Of a DNA stretch of 17,606 nucleotides, positions 1 through 6,610 are shown piece after piece. Numbering within the stretch: the first letter of the stretch is position 1; each line of letters begins with the position of its first letter. The position numbers and the translations under genes were made by a program. Below the pieces are notes generated by a model, which saw only the letters and a program-made list of their open reading frames with translations, did no database searches and was not told the DNA's origin. The stretch comes from Phycisphaerales bacterium UBA6054 (lineage in GTDB: Bacteria; Planctomycetota; Phycisphaerae; Phycisphaerales; UBA1924), in NCBI GenBank assembly GCA_002429045.1, contig DIYM01000127.1, positions 1 through 17,606 of the forward strand, in the 5' to 3' direction.

Positions 1-331
1 CCTCCGCTTCCCCGCGCGATGACTCCACCGCGAACAGCGCCCGCCCCGCCTCGACACGCTCCCCCACCCGGACCAGCACCCCGGACACCACGCCCGACGT
101 GTGGGCAGCGATCGCGATCGCCTCGCCCGCCGGTTCGCTCGTCCCCAACGCGCCGATGTACCTGGTCACGTCGATCGCCGCGGAACCGCTCGGAGCAACG
201 GTCGGGCGGCGGGGCGGCGCTTCCTCCAGACTCACCGGACGATTCTTCACGACGAACCCGGCGCCGAGCATCAGGCTTGCCGCACCCGCGAGCGGGAGCC
301 CCCACGTCAGGACCTTGGATCGATTGCTCAT
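1..331 (-). CDS. HlyD/DevB-like efflux adaptor, N-terminal part (runs off the left edge)
   Basis: This is the N-terminal 110 residues of a periplasmic adaptor (membrane fusion protein) that would link an inner-membrane ABC exporter to the outer envelope. The ATG at 331-329 overlaps the stop of the ABC ATPase gene as ATGA, so translation is probably coupled. A hydrophobic anchor covers about residues 8-27, after the positive start MSNRSK. A proline-rich linker follows. Then comes a DevB-type stretch with the motif IGALGTSEPAGE and a lipoyl-like half (SGVVSGVLVRVGERVEAG), which is the usual beginning of the barrel-sandwich domain. The reading frame is open to base 1, so the hairpin and beta-barrel lie outside the window. 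Order and content (permease, ATPase, adaptor) match DevBCA-type exporters. The family assignment is firm, the DevB subfamily is an inference, and the substrate is unknown. Confidence 0.88.
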   Translation of the reverse strand, partial: MSNRSKVLTWGLPLAGAASLMLGAGFVVKNRPVSLEEAPPRRPTVAPSGSAAIDVTRYIGALGTSEPAGEAIAIAAHTSGVVSGVLVRVGERVEAGRALFAVESSRGEAE

Positions 332-1074
332 TGGGAAACCCCATCCTCTCTGGACTCGGTGCGGGTGATCCGCCCGTCCGCCATGTGACTGATGCGATCG
401 GCGAAGCCGAAGATACGGTTGTCGTGCGTGACCACGATCACGGAACGATCGCCCTCGAGCGCCACATCCCGGAGCAACTCCATGACCGTGTGGCCCGACG
501 CCGCGTCGAGCGAAGCGGTCGGCTCATCGCAGATGAGCAGCCTCGGCTCGTGCACGAGCGCGCGAGCGATCGCCACCCGCTGCTGCTGCCCGCCCGAGAG
601 CTGCGACGGCATCTTCTTGGTCTGCCCACCAAGCCCGAGACGCTCGAGCAACCCGCGGGCGGTCCGCTCGGCACGCCCGTTCGATTCGCCCCTGGCAACA
701 AGCGGAAGCGACGCGTTCTCCTCGGCGTTGAGCGCCGGGAGCAGGTTGAACTGCTGGAAGATAAAACCCAAGTTGGCGAGCCGGAAGTCTGCCAGGCGCC
801 CGTTCCGCATCGTGCTCAGGTCGTGCCCCAGCACGTCGATCTCGCCCCCCTCGCACGACAGGATGCCGCCGATCACCGAGACCAGCGTCGTCTTCCCGCA
901 ACCCGACGGCCCGACCAGGAAGCTCATCCGCCCCGACTCGGCGACGAAGTCCGTCCCCCGTAGCACCCGCACCCGGGTCTCGCCCGCCCGGAACGACTTC
1001 TCGATGCCCCGGCACCGAACCGCCAGCCGCCCCCCGGACTGTGCCGAGCCCGCCCTGTCGTGTGTCCCCGCCAT
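328..1074 (-). CDS. ABC transporter ATP-binding protein, MacB/LolD/DevA-like
   Basis: This 248-residue cytoplasmic ATPase would power the FtsX-type permease encoded just upstream. All nucleotide-binding motifs are present: Walker A GPSGCGKTT (about 55-63), Q-loop Q107, signature LSGGQ (159-163), Walker B LLICDE (179-184) followed by PTASLD, and the switch histidine in VVTHD (H217). The text after Walker A (LVSVIGGILSCEGGEIDVLG) resembles DevA ATPases of DevBCA exporters more than classical importers. The first 17 residues are an extra polar tail before the usual domain start. The ATG at 1074 lies 3 bases after the permease stop, and the gene ends in an ATGA overlap with the adaptor gene, so the set is clearly one operon. 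ATPase identity is certain; the DevA label is an inference. Confidence 0.95.
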   Translation of the reverse strand: MAGTHDRAGSAQSGGRLAVRCRGIEKSFRAGETRVRVLRGTDFVAESGRMSFLVGPSGCGKTTLVSVIGGILSCEGGEIDVLGHDLSTMRNGRLADFRLANLGFIFQQFNLLPALNAEENASLPLVARGESNGRAERTARGLLERLGLGGQTKKMPSQLSGGQQQRVAIARALVHEPRLLICDEPTASLDAASGHTVMELLRDVALEGDRSVIVVTHDNRIFGFADRISHMADGRITRTESREDGVSQ

Positions 1075-1077
1075 GCA

Positions 1078-2220
1078 TCAGCCCCTGAACACCGTGGCAG
1101 GATCGACCACCAGAACACGACGCATGCTCAGCAGCGTCGACACAAACACGATGACCACCGAGAGCACCGCGACACCGATCGCGACTTCCGGAAGCAGGTA
1201 GAAGCCCCGCAACGCGTCGACGTTCTTCGAGGGCCAGTTGAAGAACTGCGACGCCGCGAACAGGCCCAGCCCGTACCCGACAACACCAACGAACAGAGCC
1301 TGCCAGAGCGTCATCAGCAGCAGACGCCCGTTCCGCACACCGATCGCCTTGAGCGCCGCGTACTGCTTGATGTTCTCGCTGATGAACTGGTTGAAAGTCA
1401 GGCCAACGATCGCGATCCCGATGAGCACGCCCAGGAACACCACCGTCCCGAAGCTCACAGGGATCCCGGTGTTCGCGAGTATGTACAGGATCGACATCAT
1501 CCGGAACCGATCGCTCGACACCGCCATGAGCCCGGTCTCCTCGCCGATACGCCCGGCGATCGATCCCAGCCGATCCGGATCGGCGGACTTGGCCAGCACG
1601 AAGCTCAGGGCGTTGCGCCCGTTGTTGGTGTACGCCGTCGCCAGGCTGTAGCGGGCGTAGATCGTCAGGTTGGCGCTGAACGCGGGCGACGCGTCCACGA
1701 TCGCCGCGATCCGCGCACGCCGGTCGTTGAGCTCGATGACACGACCGACGCCCAACTCCTGGCCCGGGAACAGCAGGCGGAACCCCGCGGGGTTCACCGC
1801 GATGCTGTCGGGCATCGTCAGGTCCTCGATGCCGCCCACCATGAACTCGTCTGGCACCCCGACCAGCGACGCGTCGTCGATGCCGAGCAGGATCGCGTTC
1901 TCCAGGGTCCCCTCCCGGGTGCGGACCTGGACATTCGCCCGGAAGAACGGCACCGCCCACTCGACCCCCTCCACCCCGCGGACACGCTGGAGGGCGGTAT
2001 CGCGCAGCGGGAAGGGCGCATCGACCGTCTTGACGCTCGGGTCCATGACCCAGATGTCCGCCTCGCGGACGTCGTTGACCACACTCGACGCCCTGCCGAG
2101 CAGACCGAAGAAGATCGACACCTGCTGGCAGACCAGCAGCGTGCTCAGCGCAACGCCGAAGACAAGCCCGAGGCACTTGGTCGTGTCCCCGAGCAGCATG
2201 CGCAACGCGGTGCGGAACAT
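1078..2220 (-). CDS. FtsX-type ABC permease, DevC-like
   Basis: This 380-residue inner-membrane subunit has the MacB/DevC layout: one N-terminal membrane helix (about 17-39), a large periplasmic domain (about 40-250), and three C-terminal helices (about 254-276, 302-325 and 346-365). The segment ENIKQYAALKAIGV at about 282-295 is the conserved cytoplasmic loop of FtsX permeases that contacts the ATPase. The ending with a VDPATVFRG-like tail is typical of DevC. Such permeases work by mechanotransmission, driving an adaptor and outer-membrane channel rather than moving substrate through themselves. The ATG overlaps the TGA of the TetR gene by one base (TGATG), and the ATPase gene follows after 3 bases. 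The regulator, permease, ATPase and adaptor therefore form one transcription unit. The substrate cannot be read from the sequence. Confidence 0.93.
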   Translation of the reverse strand: MFRTALRMLLGDTTKCLGLVFGVALSTLLVCQQVSIFFGLLGRASSVVNDVREADIWVMDPSVKTVDAPFPLRDTALQRVRGVEGVEWAVPFFRANVQVRTREGTLENAILLGIDDASLVGVPDEFMVGGIEDLTMPDSIAVNPAGFRLLFPGQELGVGRVIELNDRRARIAAIVDASPAFSANLTIYARYSLATAYTNNGRNALSFVLAKSADPDRLGSIAGRIGEETGLMAVSSDRFRMMSILYILANTGIPVSFGTVVFLGVLIGIAIVGLTFNQFISENIKQYAALKAIGVRNGRLLLMTLWQALFVGVVGYGLGLFAASQFFNWPSKNVDALRGFYLLPEVAIGVAVLSVVIVFVSTLLSMRRVLVVDPATVFRG

Positions 2221-2870
2221 CAGCGCCCCCCCCGCGCCACAAAGCCCTCAAGCCCGCCGATCGCGAAGTCGGCCATGACCCCCGCCATCCGGTTGATCCC
2301 CGCACGCGTCGTCGGCGGCGGATGCCCGAGCTTGATCAGAATCTCACGCGAATGCTTCGGATTCACGCAGAGCGCGACAACCGCGTACACCAGATCATCG
2401 AGCGTCTTGCCACGCACCGGACGCCCGATGATCTCCCTCACGATCCGCGCGATCTCGTCCCTGATCGGACCGGCGCAGTTCGCCACAAACACATCGAGCG
2501 CCCCGGGAGTCGGCGACACCGTCTCGTGGGCGAGAAGCCGCCCGGCCCAAGGGTGCTCATCGGATTCGGTCAAGACCAGGCGCATGAACCACGCGATAAA
2601 CTCGCGCAACGCGTCCCGAGGATCGTCAAAGCCCCCCACCCGCGGCATCGGCTCGCTGCTGACCATCTGCCCGGCCGCAAACTCCCACACAGCAAGATAC
2701 AGATCCTCCTTGGACCCGTAGTGGTACTTGACCGAGGAGACGTTCGCGCCCGCGGCATCGACGATGGCACGCACGCTGGCGGCGCGGAACCCGACCCGCG
2801 CAAACTCCTCGCCGGCGGCGAAGAGCAACCGCTCCTTGGTGTCGTCGAGAGAATCGGATACGGGAATCAT
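2220..2870 (-). CDS. TetR/AcrR-family transcriptional regulator, CecR-like
   Basis: A 216-residue one-component repressor. The N-terminal TetR domain (about 10-57) has the helix-turn-helix at about 33-55 (SVRAIVDAAGANVSSVKYHYGSKEDL written in part as VSSVKYHYGSKEDLY). The rest should be the ligand-binding and dimerisation domain. Its pattern (FVANCAGPIRDEIARIV, then VYAVVALCVNPKHSREIL) resembles the CerR/CecR (YbiH) C-terminal domain. In E. coli CecR controls neighbouring genes for an HlyD-ABC exporter, the same neighbourhood as here. The start at 2870 is supported by a Shine-Dalgarno AGGTG seven bases upstream. It is the first gene of the second efflux unit and overlaps the permease gene by one base. 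Autorepression through the dyads at 2871-2929 is likely but inferred. Confidence 0.92.
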   Translation of the reverse strand: MIPVSDSLDDTKERLLFAAGEEFARVGFRAASVRAIVDAAGANVSSVKYHYGSKEDLYLAVWEFAAGQMVSSEPMPRVGGFDDPRDALREFIAWFMRLVLTESDEHPWAGRLLAHETVSPTPGALDVFVANCAGPIRDEIARIVREIIGRPVRGKTLDDLVYAVVALCVNPKHSREILIKLGHPPPTTRAGINRMAGVMADFAIGGLEGFVARGGR

Positions 2871-2886
2871 TAAAACACCTGTTTAA
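2871..2886. promoter_or_regulatory. Short dyad over the ribosome-binding site of the TetR gene
   Basis: The arms AAACA and TGTTT are separated by CC (2873-2884), with one further matching pair outside. The dyad covers the AGGTG Shine-Dalgarno of the TetR gene on the minus strand. A repressor bound here would also block translation-proximal transcription. It could be a TetR operator, but the site is short and its function is an inference. Confidence 0.35.
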
Positions 2887-2894
2887 GAACGACC

Positions 2895-2929
2895 GTTTGA
2901 CTATCGCGGCTATTCGCCGCGTATCAAAC
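2895..2929. promoter_or_regulatory. Nested dyad and probable promoter/operator of the tetR-permease-ATPase-adaptor unit
   Basis: Outer arms GTTTGA (2895-2900) and TCAAAC (2924-2929) enclose inner arms CGCGGC (2905-2910) and GCCGCG (2916-2921) around TATTC. On the minus strand a promoter-like pair overlaps the dyad: -35 TTGATA (2927-2922), a 16-base spacer holding the inner dyad, and -10 GATAGT (2905-2900). The arrangement, a symmetric site centred in the spacer just upstream of a TetR gene, is the usual layout of an autoregulated TetR promoter. The dyad is seen directly; binding by the adjacent regulator is inferred. Confidence 0.5.
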
Positions 2930-2971
2930 AGCCGTTTCAGGTTTTTCGAAGATTTCCCGCGCCCCGCCGCC

Positions 2972-2994
2972 GGCCGGCCACACCGCCCCCGGCC
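2972..2994 (-). terminator. Weak GC-rich hairpin after the lipoprotein gene
   Basis: Arms GGCCGG (2972-2977) and CCGGCC (2989-2994) are separated by 11 bases, immediately after the lipoprotein stop on the minus strand. There is no T-run directly after it, so it is at best a pause or Rho-assisted site. Read-through from the first efflux cassette into the second remains possible. Confidence 0.25.
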
Positions 2995-2999
2995 GCCGC

Positions 3000-3527
3000 T
3001 CACCGCACCCGGTGCACGCCCGTCGCACGCACCGTCAGGACCCCGCCGCCCGGCCTCGCCCCGACCACACCCACGACGACCACCTCGTCGAGCGGGGCAA
3101 AGCCGTGCTCGGCTGGGCTCGCGCCCAACGCCCGCCCGGCCGCGTCGACCAGCTGGATCGTCGCGGTGTTCGCCACCATCGTCTCGGGCGTTTCGCAGCA
3201 ATAGTCCCAAGGGGTCGAACACCCGTCTCCCGGGATCTGCCCGCAATGCGCCAACCCGAGATCAACCACGGTGAAGACGGGGCTGTCCGCGCTCATCGGC
3301 CGCATCCGACCGCCGATGCGGCCGCGCAGAACCACCTCGTCGCCCTCGACCGCCGACGCCTTCAGTTCGGCCACAGAAATCGACCCAGCCGGCTCGGACA
3401 CGAGAACCCAAGCGGACTCGCCGGACGCCCCACCGGAGCCGACCGCGGCCTCCCCCTCCCCGCATGCACCAAGCAGAAAGACCGCAGGAACGACGGCGGC
3501 GACAACGATCACAAGATTCAAACGCAT
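3000..3527 (-). CDS. Cys-rich lipoprotein of unknown function in the efflux operon
   Basis: I do not recognise a named family. With the ATG at 3527 the protein has 175 residues; AAAGG lies about nine bases upstream. A longer frame reaching 3776 overlaps the permease gene and is unlikely. Residues 1-21 form a lipoprotein signal peptide with lipobox LGA-C22. After a Gly/Ser-rich linker, residues about 50-175 are mostly beta-strand-like: EGDEVVLRGRIGG, then PVFTVVDL, then TIQLVD, then DEVVVVGVV. This pattern suggests an OB-fold-like barrel. A cluster of cysteines (C95, C103, C110, C111) with His94 and a PWDYCCE motif could bind metal or form disulfides. It lies 38 bases after the last permease gene, so it is probably the last gene of that operon and acts at the membrane in the periplasm. 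Function is open. Confidence 0.8.
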   Translation of the reverse strand: MRLNLVIVVAAVVPAVFLLGACGEGEAAVGSGGASGESAWVLVSEPAGSISVAELKASAVEGDEVVLRGRIGGRMRPMSADSPVFTVVDLGLAHCGQIPGDGCSTPWDYCCETPETMVANTATIQLVDAAGRALGASPAEHGFAPLDEVVVVGVVGARPGGGVLTVRATGVHRVR

Positions 3528-3565
3528 GGCGGTGCCTTTCAAAGACAGAGTTCGGTCCATCCGGA

Positions 3566-4750
3566 TCAGTACGACTTCAGAGCCTCCGCGATCGGGAGAC
3601 GCAAACAGCGAACAGCGGGCGGGAGTGCCCCCACGAGCCCGACAACCAGCCCGCCGGCGACCCCGAGCAGCACAACCGGCGCGTCCACCACGAGCGCGAA
3701 GGCCCCCATCGAGGATCGCACCGCAACACCGTCGAGCAACGCCGCACCGAGAAGCGTGCCGATCAGCACGCCGCACGCGGACGCGAAGACGGACTCCTCG
3801 ACGAGATTGGCAACGATCGCGACCCTCGTGAAGCCGAGCGCCTGGAGCATGCCCACCTCACGAACGCGGGCGGCGAACGCGGCGTACATCGTGTTCAACC
3901 CGCCGAGGATGCCCCCGGACGCGACGAGGATCGCCGTCACGATAATCATGACCCGGATCGGGCCGTAGAACGCGGCGATCGACGCGTAGTAGTCCCGCTC
4001 ACGGATCGCCGTCACCTCCAGGTCCAGACGCCCCTTCGCAAACAGATCGACATCCGCGAAGGTCGCCCCTCCCGCCCCCCGCCCAAGCGTGACGACCACA
4101 CAGGAAAGCGACGCGGCCCGGTTGGTCGCGATCTGCAGATCCGTCAGCGGGAGCCATATCTCCGCGTTCATCACGCTGTTTGGCGCGCTGAACCGCCCGA
4201 CGATGGACCAGTCGCGATCGTCGAAGTGCAGGGTCCGGCCCAGGGCGAGACGCTCCTCCGGCAGCCCGAGCCGCGCCGCGGCCAGCTCGCCAACCATGAG
4301 CTCGTCACGGCCCGCCCGCGGCGAGCGCCCCTCCACAATCTCTACCCGGGCGTGCACCAGCAGCGCGACCGGACGCACACCACGCATCACCGCGACGCGA
4401 TCCTCGTCGCCGTCGCCGTCCTCGCGGACGGGCAACGCCGCGTGGATCTCCGGCGACGCATAGACCACGCCCCCCTGCCGCTTGATCCCCGGGACGCTCG
4501 CCGCCACGATGCCCTCGACCGAGCTGTCGATCTGCGAACGCTCCACGCCTTCCTCGCTCCCGGTCCCGAGGATCATCACATTCTCGTGAAGACCATCGTC
4601 CTGCGCGAGCGTGAGCTGCATCCCGCGGATAAAACCGCCGGACGCGAGGATCAGCAGCACGACCAGCGACGAGCCGATCAGCGACGCCGCCAGACGGACC
4701 CCGCTCCGCCCAAGGTTCCGGAACGCATAATGGAACGGCAGTTGCCTCAT
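3566..4750 (-). CDS. FtsX-type ABC permease (second permease of the first cassette)
   Basis: A 394-residue inner-membrane protein with MacB-like topology: a helix at about 20-41, a periplasmic domain to about residue 260, then three helices near 275-300, 320-342 and 357-376. The FtsX loop is visible as VREVGMLQALGFTR. I take the ATG at 4750 as the start because the conserved beginning (MRQLPFHYAFRNLGRSG) falls there, with a GAGGG Shine-Dalgarno seven bases upstream. An upstream frame to 4867 only overlaps the neighbouring permease. The gap to the upstream permease gene is 10 bases. The two permeases are clearly different in sequence and share a single ATPase gene, so a heterodimeric exporter is a reasonable inference. 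The substrate is unknown. Confidence 0.92.
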   Translation of the reverse strand: MRQLPFHYAFRNLGRSGVRLAASLIGSSLVVLLILASGGFIRGMQLTLAQDDGLHENVMILGTGSEEGVERSQIDSSVEGIVAASVPGIKRQGGVVYASPEIHAALPVREDGDGDEDRVAVMRGVRPVALLVHARVEIVEGRSPRAGRDELMVGELAAARLGLPEERLALGRTLHFDDRDWSIVGRFSAPNSVMNAEIWLPLTDLQIATNRAASLSCVVVTLGRGAGGATFADVDLFAKGRLDLEVTAIRERDYYASIAAFYGPIRVMIIVTAILVASGGILGGLNTMYAAFAARVREVGMLQALGFTRVAIVANLVEESVFASACGVLIGTLLGAALLDGVAVRSSMGAFALVVDAPVVLLGVAGGLVVGLVGALPPAVRCLRLPIAEALKSY

Positions 4751-4760
4751 CGTCACACCC

Positions 4761-5912
4761 TCACGCGGCCCGGAAACACGCTGCGATCTCACGGCGCGAC
4801 GCCTGCCACGCAGGCACAAGCCCCGCGAGCACACCGATACCACCACACACGACCAACCCCGACGCAAGCAGCCCCGCGCGAGCCGAGATCGGGATCGAGA
4901 TCCCCTCCACCGACATCGCGAAGTTGCCGTACCGCGCGACCGCCACCGCCGCGGCTCCCCCCACGCCCCCGCCGACCACCGACAGCACGATCCCCTCGGC
5001 GATAATCAGGCCCGCCACCTGCCCCCCGGAAAACCCCAGCGCCCGAAGCACCGCGTGCTCGGACACGCGGCTCTGCACACTCAGCACGATCGAGTTCGCC
5101 ACCAGCGCGAGCACCGCGGCCAGGCACCCAAGACCGAGCCAACGCGCGAACCCGACCAACTCGATGATGTCGTCCGCCACCCGCCCGATGAACGCCTTCT
5201 CGCTGAACGTCGCGGTCGGGTCCTGCGCGTTGGCGAACACCCGGTCGATGTCGCCGGCTACCCGATCGAGCACCGACGAGTCCTCGACCTTCACATTGAA
5301 CTGCGTCACCACACCGAGCTGATCACGCCCCGCGAGCTGGACGAACGGCAGCGCGGTGTACGCCACGTTGTGATCCTGAGGATCGTCCGAACGGATCACC
5401 CCCGCGACATACGCCGTGATCCCCGCGGCGTTGAACGTCATCCCGGGCCGGAAACCACGCCGGCTCGCGAGCGTTTCGCCGACGAGCGCCGCGTCGGTGC
5501 GGCGCTGCCAGTCTTCCAGCGAGCCCGCGACAAGCTCGATCTCGCCGCCCCGCTGCGCGATGAAGTCCGACTTCGGAACACCCCGGAACGTGACCACATC
5601 CAGGCTCGTGCGACAGTTCGAGACCACGATCTTCATCGGCGTCACCCCGGCAACACCCTCCACAGACTCGATGCGCCTCTGGTAGTCCTGCGGGAGCCGG
5701 CTCGTCGCCGGACAGTACCTGTCCTCGCGATACACCACCAGCGTCGTGTCGTTCGCGCTCGCGGCCGTCACGCGCGTGACGCCCTCGTTCATCGCCTGGA
5801 CCGCCGTAAAAAGAAACATCGCGATCGCGATGCCGCCAACCGTGAGCCCCGACCGGACCCGGTGACGCACCACCTGCTTGACAACATAGGGAACAGCCCG
5901 GACAGGATTCAT
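4761..5912 (-). CDS. FtsX-type ABC permease (first permease of the first cassette)
   Basis: A 383-residue inner-membrane permease. A first helix at about 20-40 (LTVGGIAIAMFLFTAVQAM) is followed by a MacB_PCD-like periplasmic domain (about 41-255). Three helices follow in the last 125 residues, the last at about 346-366. The conserved FtsX loop reads SRVSEHAVLRALGFSGG. The short C-terminal tail (PAWQASRREIAACFRAA) matches the usual Pro-Ala-x-x-Ala-x-R ending of this family. The ATG at 5912 overlaps the ATPase stop as ATGA, so its production is coupled to the ATPase. It should partner with that ATPase and with the permease encoded 10 bases downstream. The domain contains two cysteines (in DRYCPATS and SNCRTS) that could form a periplasmic disulfide. 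Confidence 0.93.
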   Translation of the reverse strand: MNPVRAVPYVVKQVVRHRVRSGLTVGGIAIAMFLFTAVQAMNEGVTRVTAASANDTTLVVYREDRYCPATSRLPQDYQRRIESVEGVAGVTPMKIVVSNCRTSLDVVTFRGVPKSDFIAQRGGEIELVAGSLEDWQRRTDAALVGETLASRRGFRPGMTFNAAGITAYVAGVIRSDDPQDHNVAYTALPFVQLAGRDQLGVVTQFNVKVEDSSVLDRVAGDIDRVFANAQDPTATFSEKAFIGRVADDIIELVGFARWLGLGCLAAVLALVANSIVLSVQSRVSEHAVLRALGFSGGQVAGLIIAEGIVLSVVGGGVGGAAAVAVARYGNFAMSVEGISIPISARAGLLASGLVVCGGIGVLAGLVPAWQASRREIAACFRAA

Positions 5913-6610
5913 GCCATCACCCCCCCGACCGCCGAGCCCCCCGCAAGCCGCCCCTCCTCGAGATGCAGCGTCCTCGACGCGTACTCCGTGGTCTTCGGAT
6001 CGTGCGTGACCATGATCACCGTCTTGCCCGACTCCCGGTTCAACTCCCGCAACAACTCCATCACGGCACGCGCCGACGCCTTGTCGAGATCGCCGGTCGG
6101 CTCGTCGGCCACGATCACCGCCGGATCCGTCACGATCGCCCGAGCGATCGCCACACGCTGCTCCTGCCCCCCCGAGAGCTGGCTCGGGAAATGGCCCCGA
6201 CGATCAGCGATCCCGACCCGCTCAAGGGCCGTCACGACGCGATCGTGCTTCTGGCGACGAGTCAAAGGGTGCAGCAGCAGCGGCAACTCGACGTTCTCGT
6301 ACGCCGTGAGCACCGGCACCAGGTTGTAGAGCTGGAACACATACCCGACGTGCCGAGCCCGCCACGCCGCCAGCCTCCGCCGGCTCAGCGTCCCGATGTC
6401 TGCCCCATCCACGATCAACTCCCCTCGCGTCGGGGAATCGATCCCAGCGATCAGGTTCAGCAGCGTCGTCTTGCCGCTCCCGCTCGGGCCCATCAACGCG
6501 AGGAAATCGCCCCGCGGCACGGCCAGGTCCAACCCATCGAGCGGACGGATCACCTGCCCGCCCTTCCTGTACTCGCGGGTAAGCCCGCGGCATTCGATCA
6601 GCACGCTCAC
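5909..6610 (-). CDS. ABC transporter ATP-binding protein, MacB/LolD-type
   Basis: A 233-residue ATPase of the LolD/MacB group. Motifs in order: Walker A GPSGSGKTT (41-49), Q-loop Q93 in VFQLYNLVPVLTAYENVELP, signature LSGGQ (145-149), Walker B VIVADE (165-170) with PTGDLD, and switch His203 in MVTHD. The stretch around the Q-loop is the standard mark of exporters that work with FtsX-type permeases. The start overlaps the adaptor stop (ATGA, 6610-6607) and the stop overlaps the next permease start (ATGA, 5912-5909). Adaptor, ATPase and permease are therefore translated as a coupled set. It should energise a complex with the two downstream permeases in the inner membrane. The ATPase assignment is secure. 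Confidence 0.96.
   Translation of the reverse strand: MSVLIECRGLTREYRKGGQVIRPLDGLDLAVPRGDFLALMGPSGSGKTTLLNLIAGIDSPTRGELIVDGADIGTLSRRRLAAWRARHVGYVFQLYNLVPVLTAYENVELPLLLHPLTRRQKHDRVVTALERVGIADRRGHFPSQLSGGQEQRVAIARAIVTDPAVIVADEPTGDLDKASARAVMELLRELNRESGKTVIMVTHDPKTTEYASRTLHLEEGRLAGGSAVGGVMA

Noticed and set aside
1060..2721. Long open frame on the plus strand over the permease and TetR genes
   Set aside because: Composition is Arg/Pro/His/Asp-rich without domain pattern; it is an opposite-strand shadow in GC-rich sequence over two well-recognised genes.
3528..3776. N-terminal extension of the lipoprotein frame into the permease gene
   Set aside because: It would bury the signal peptide and lipobox, and overlaps the end of the permease gene; the ATG at 3527 fits both.
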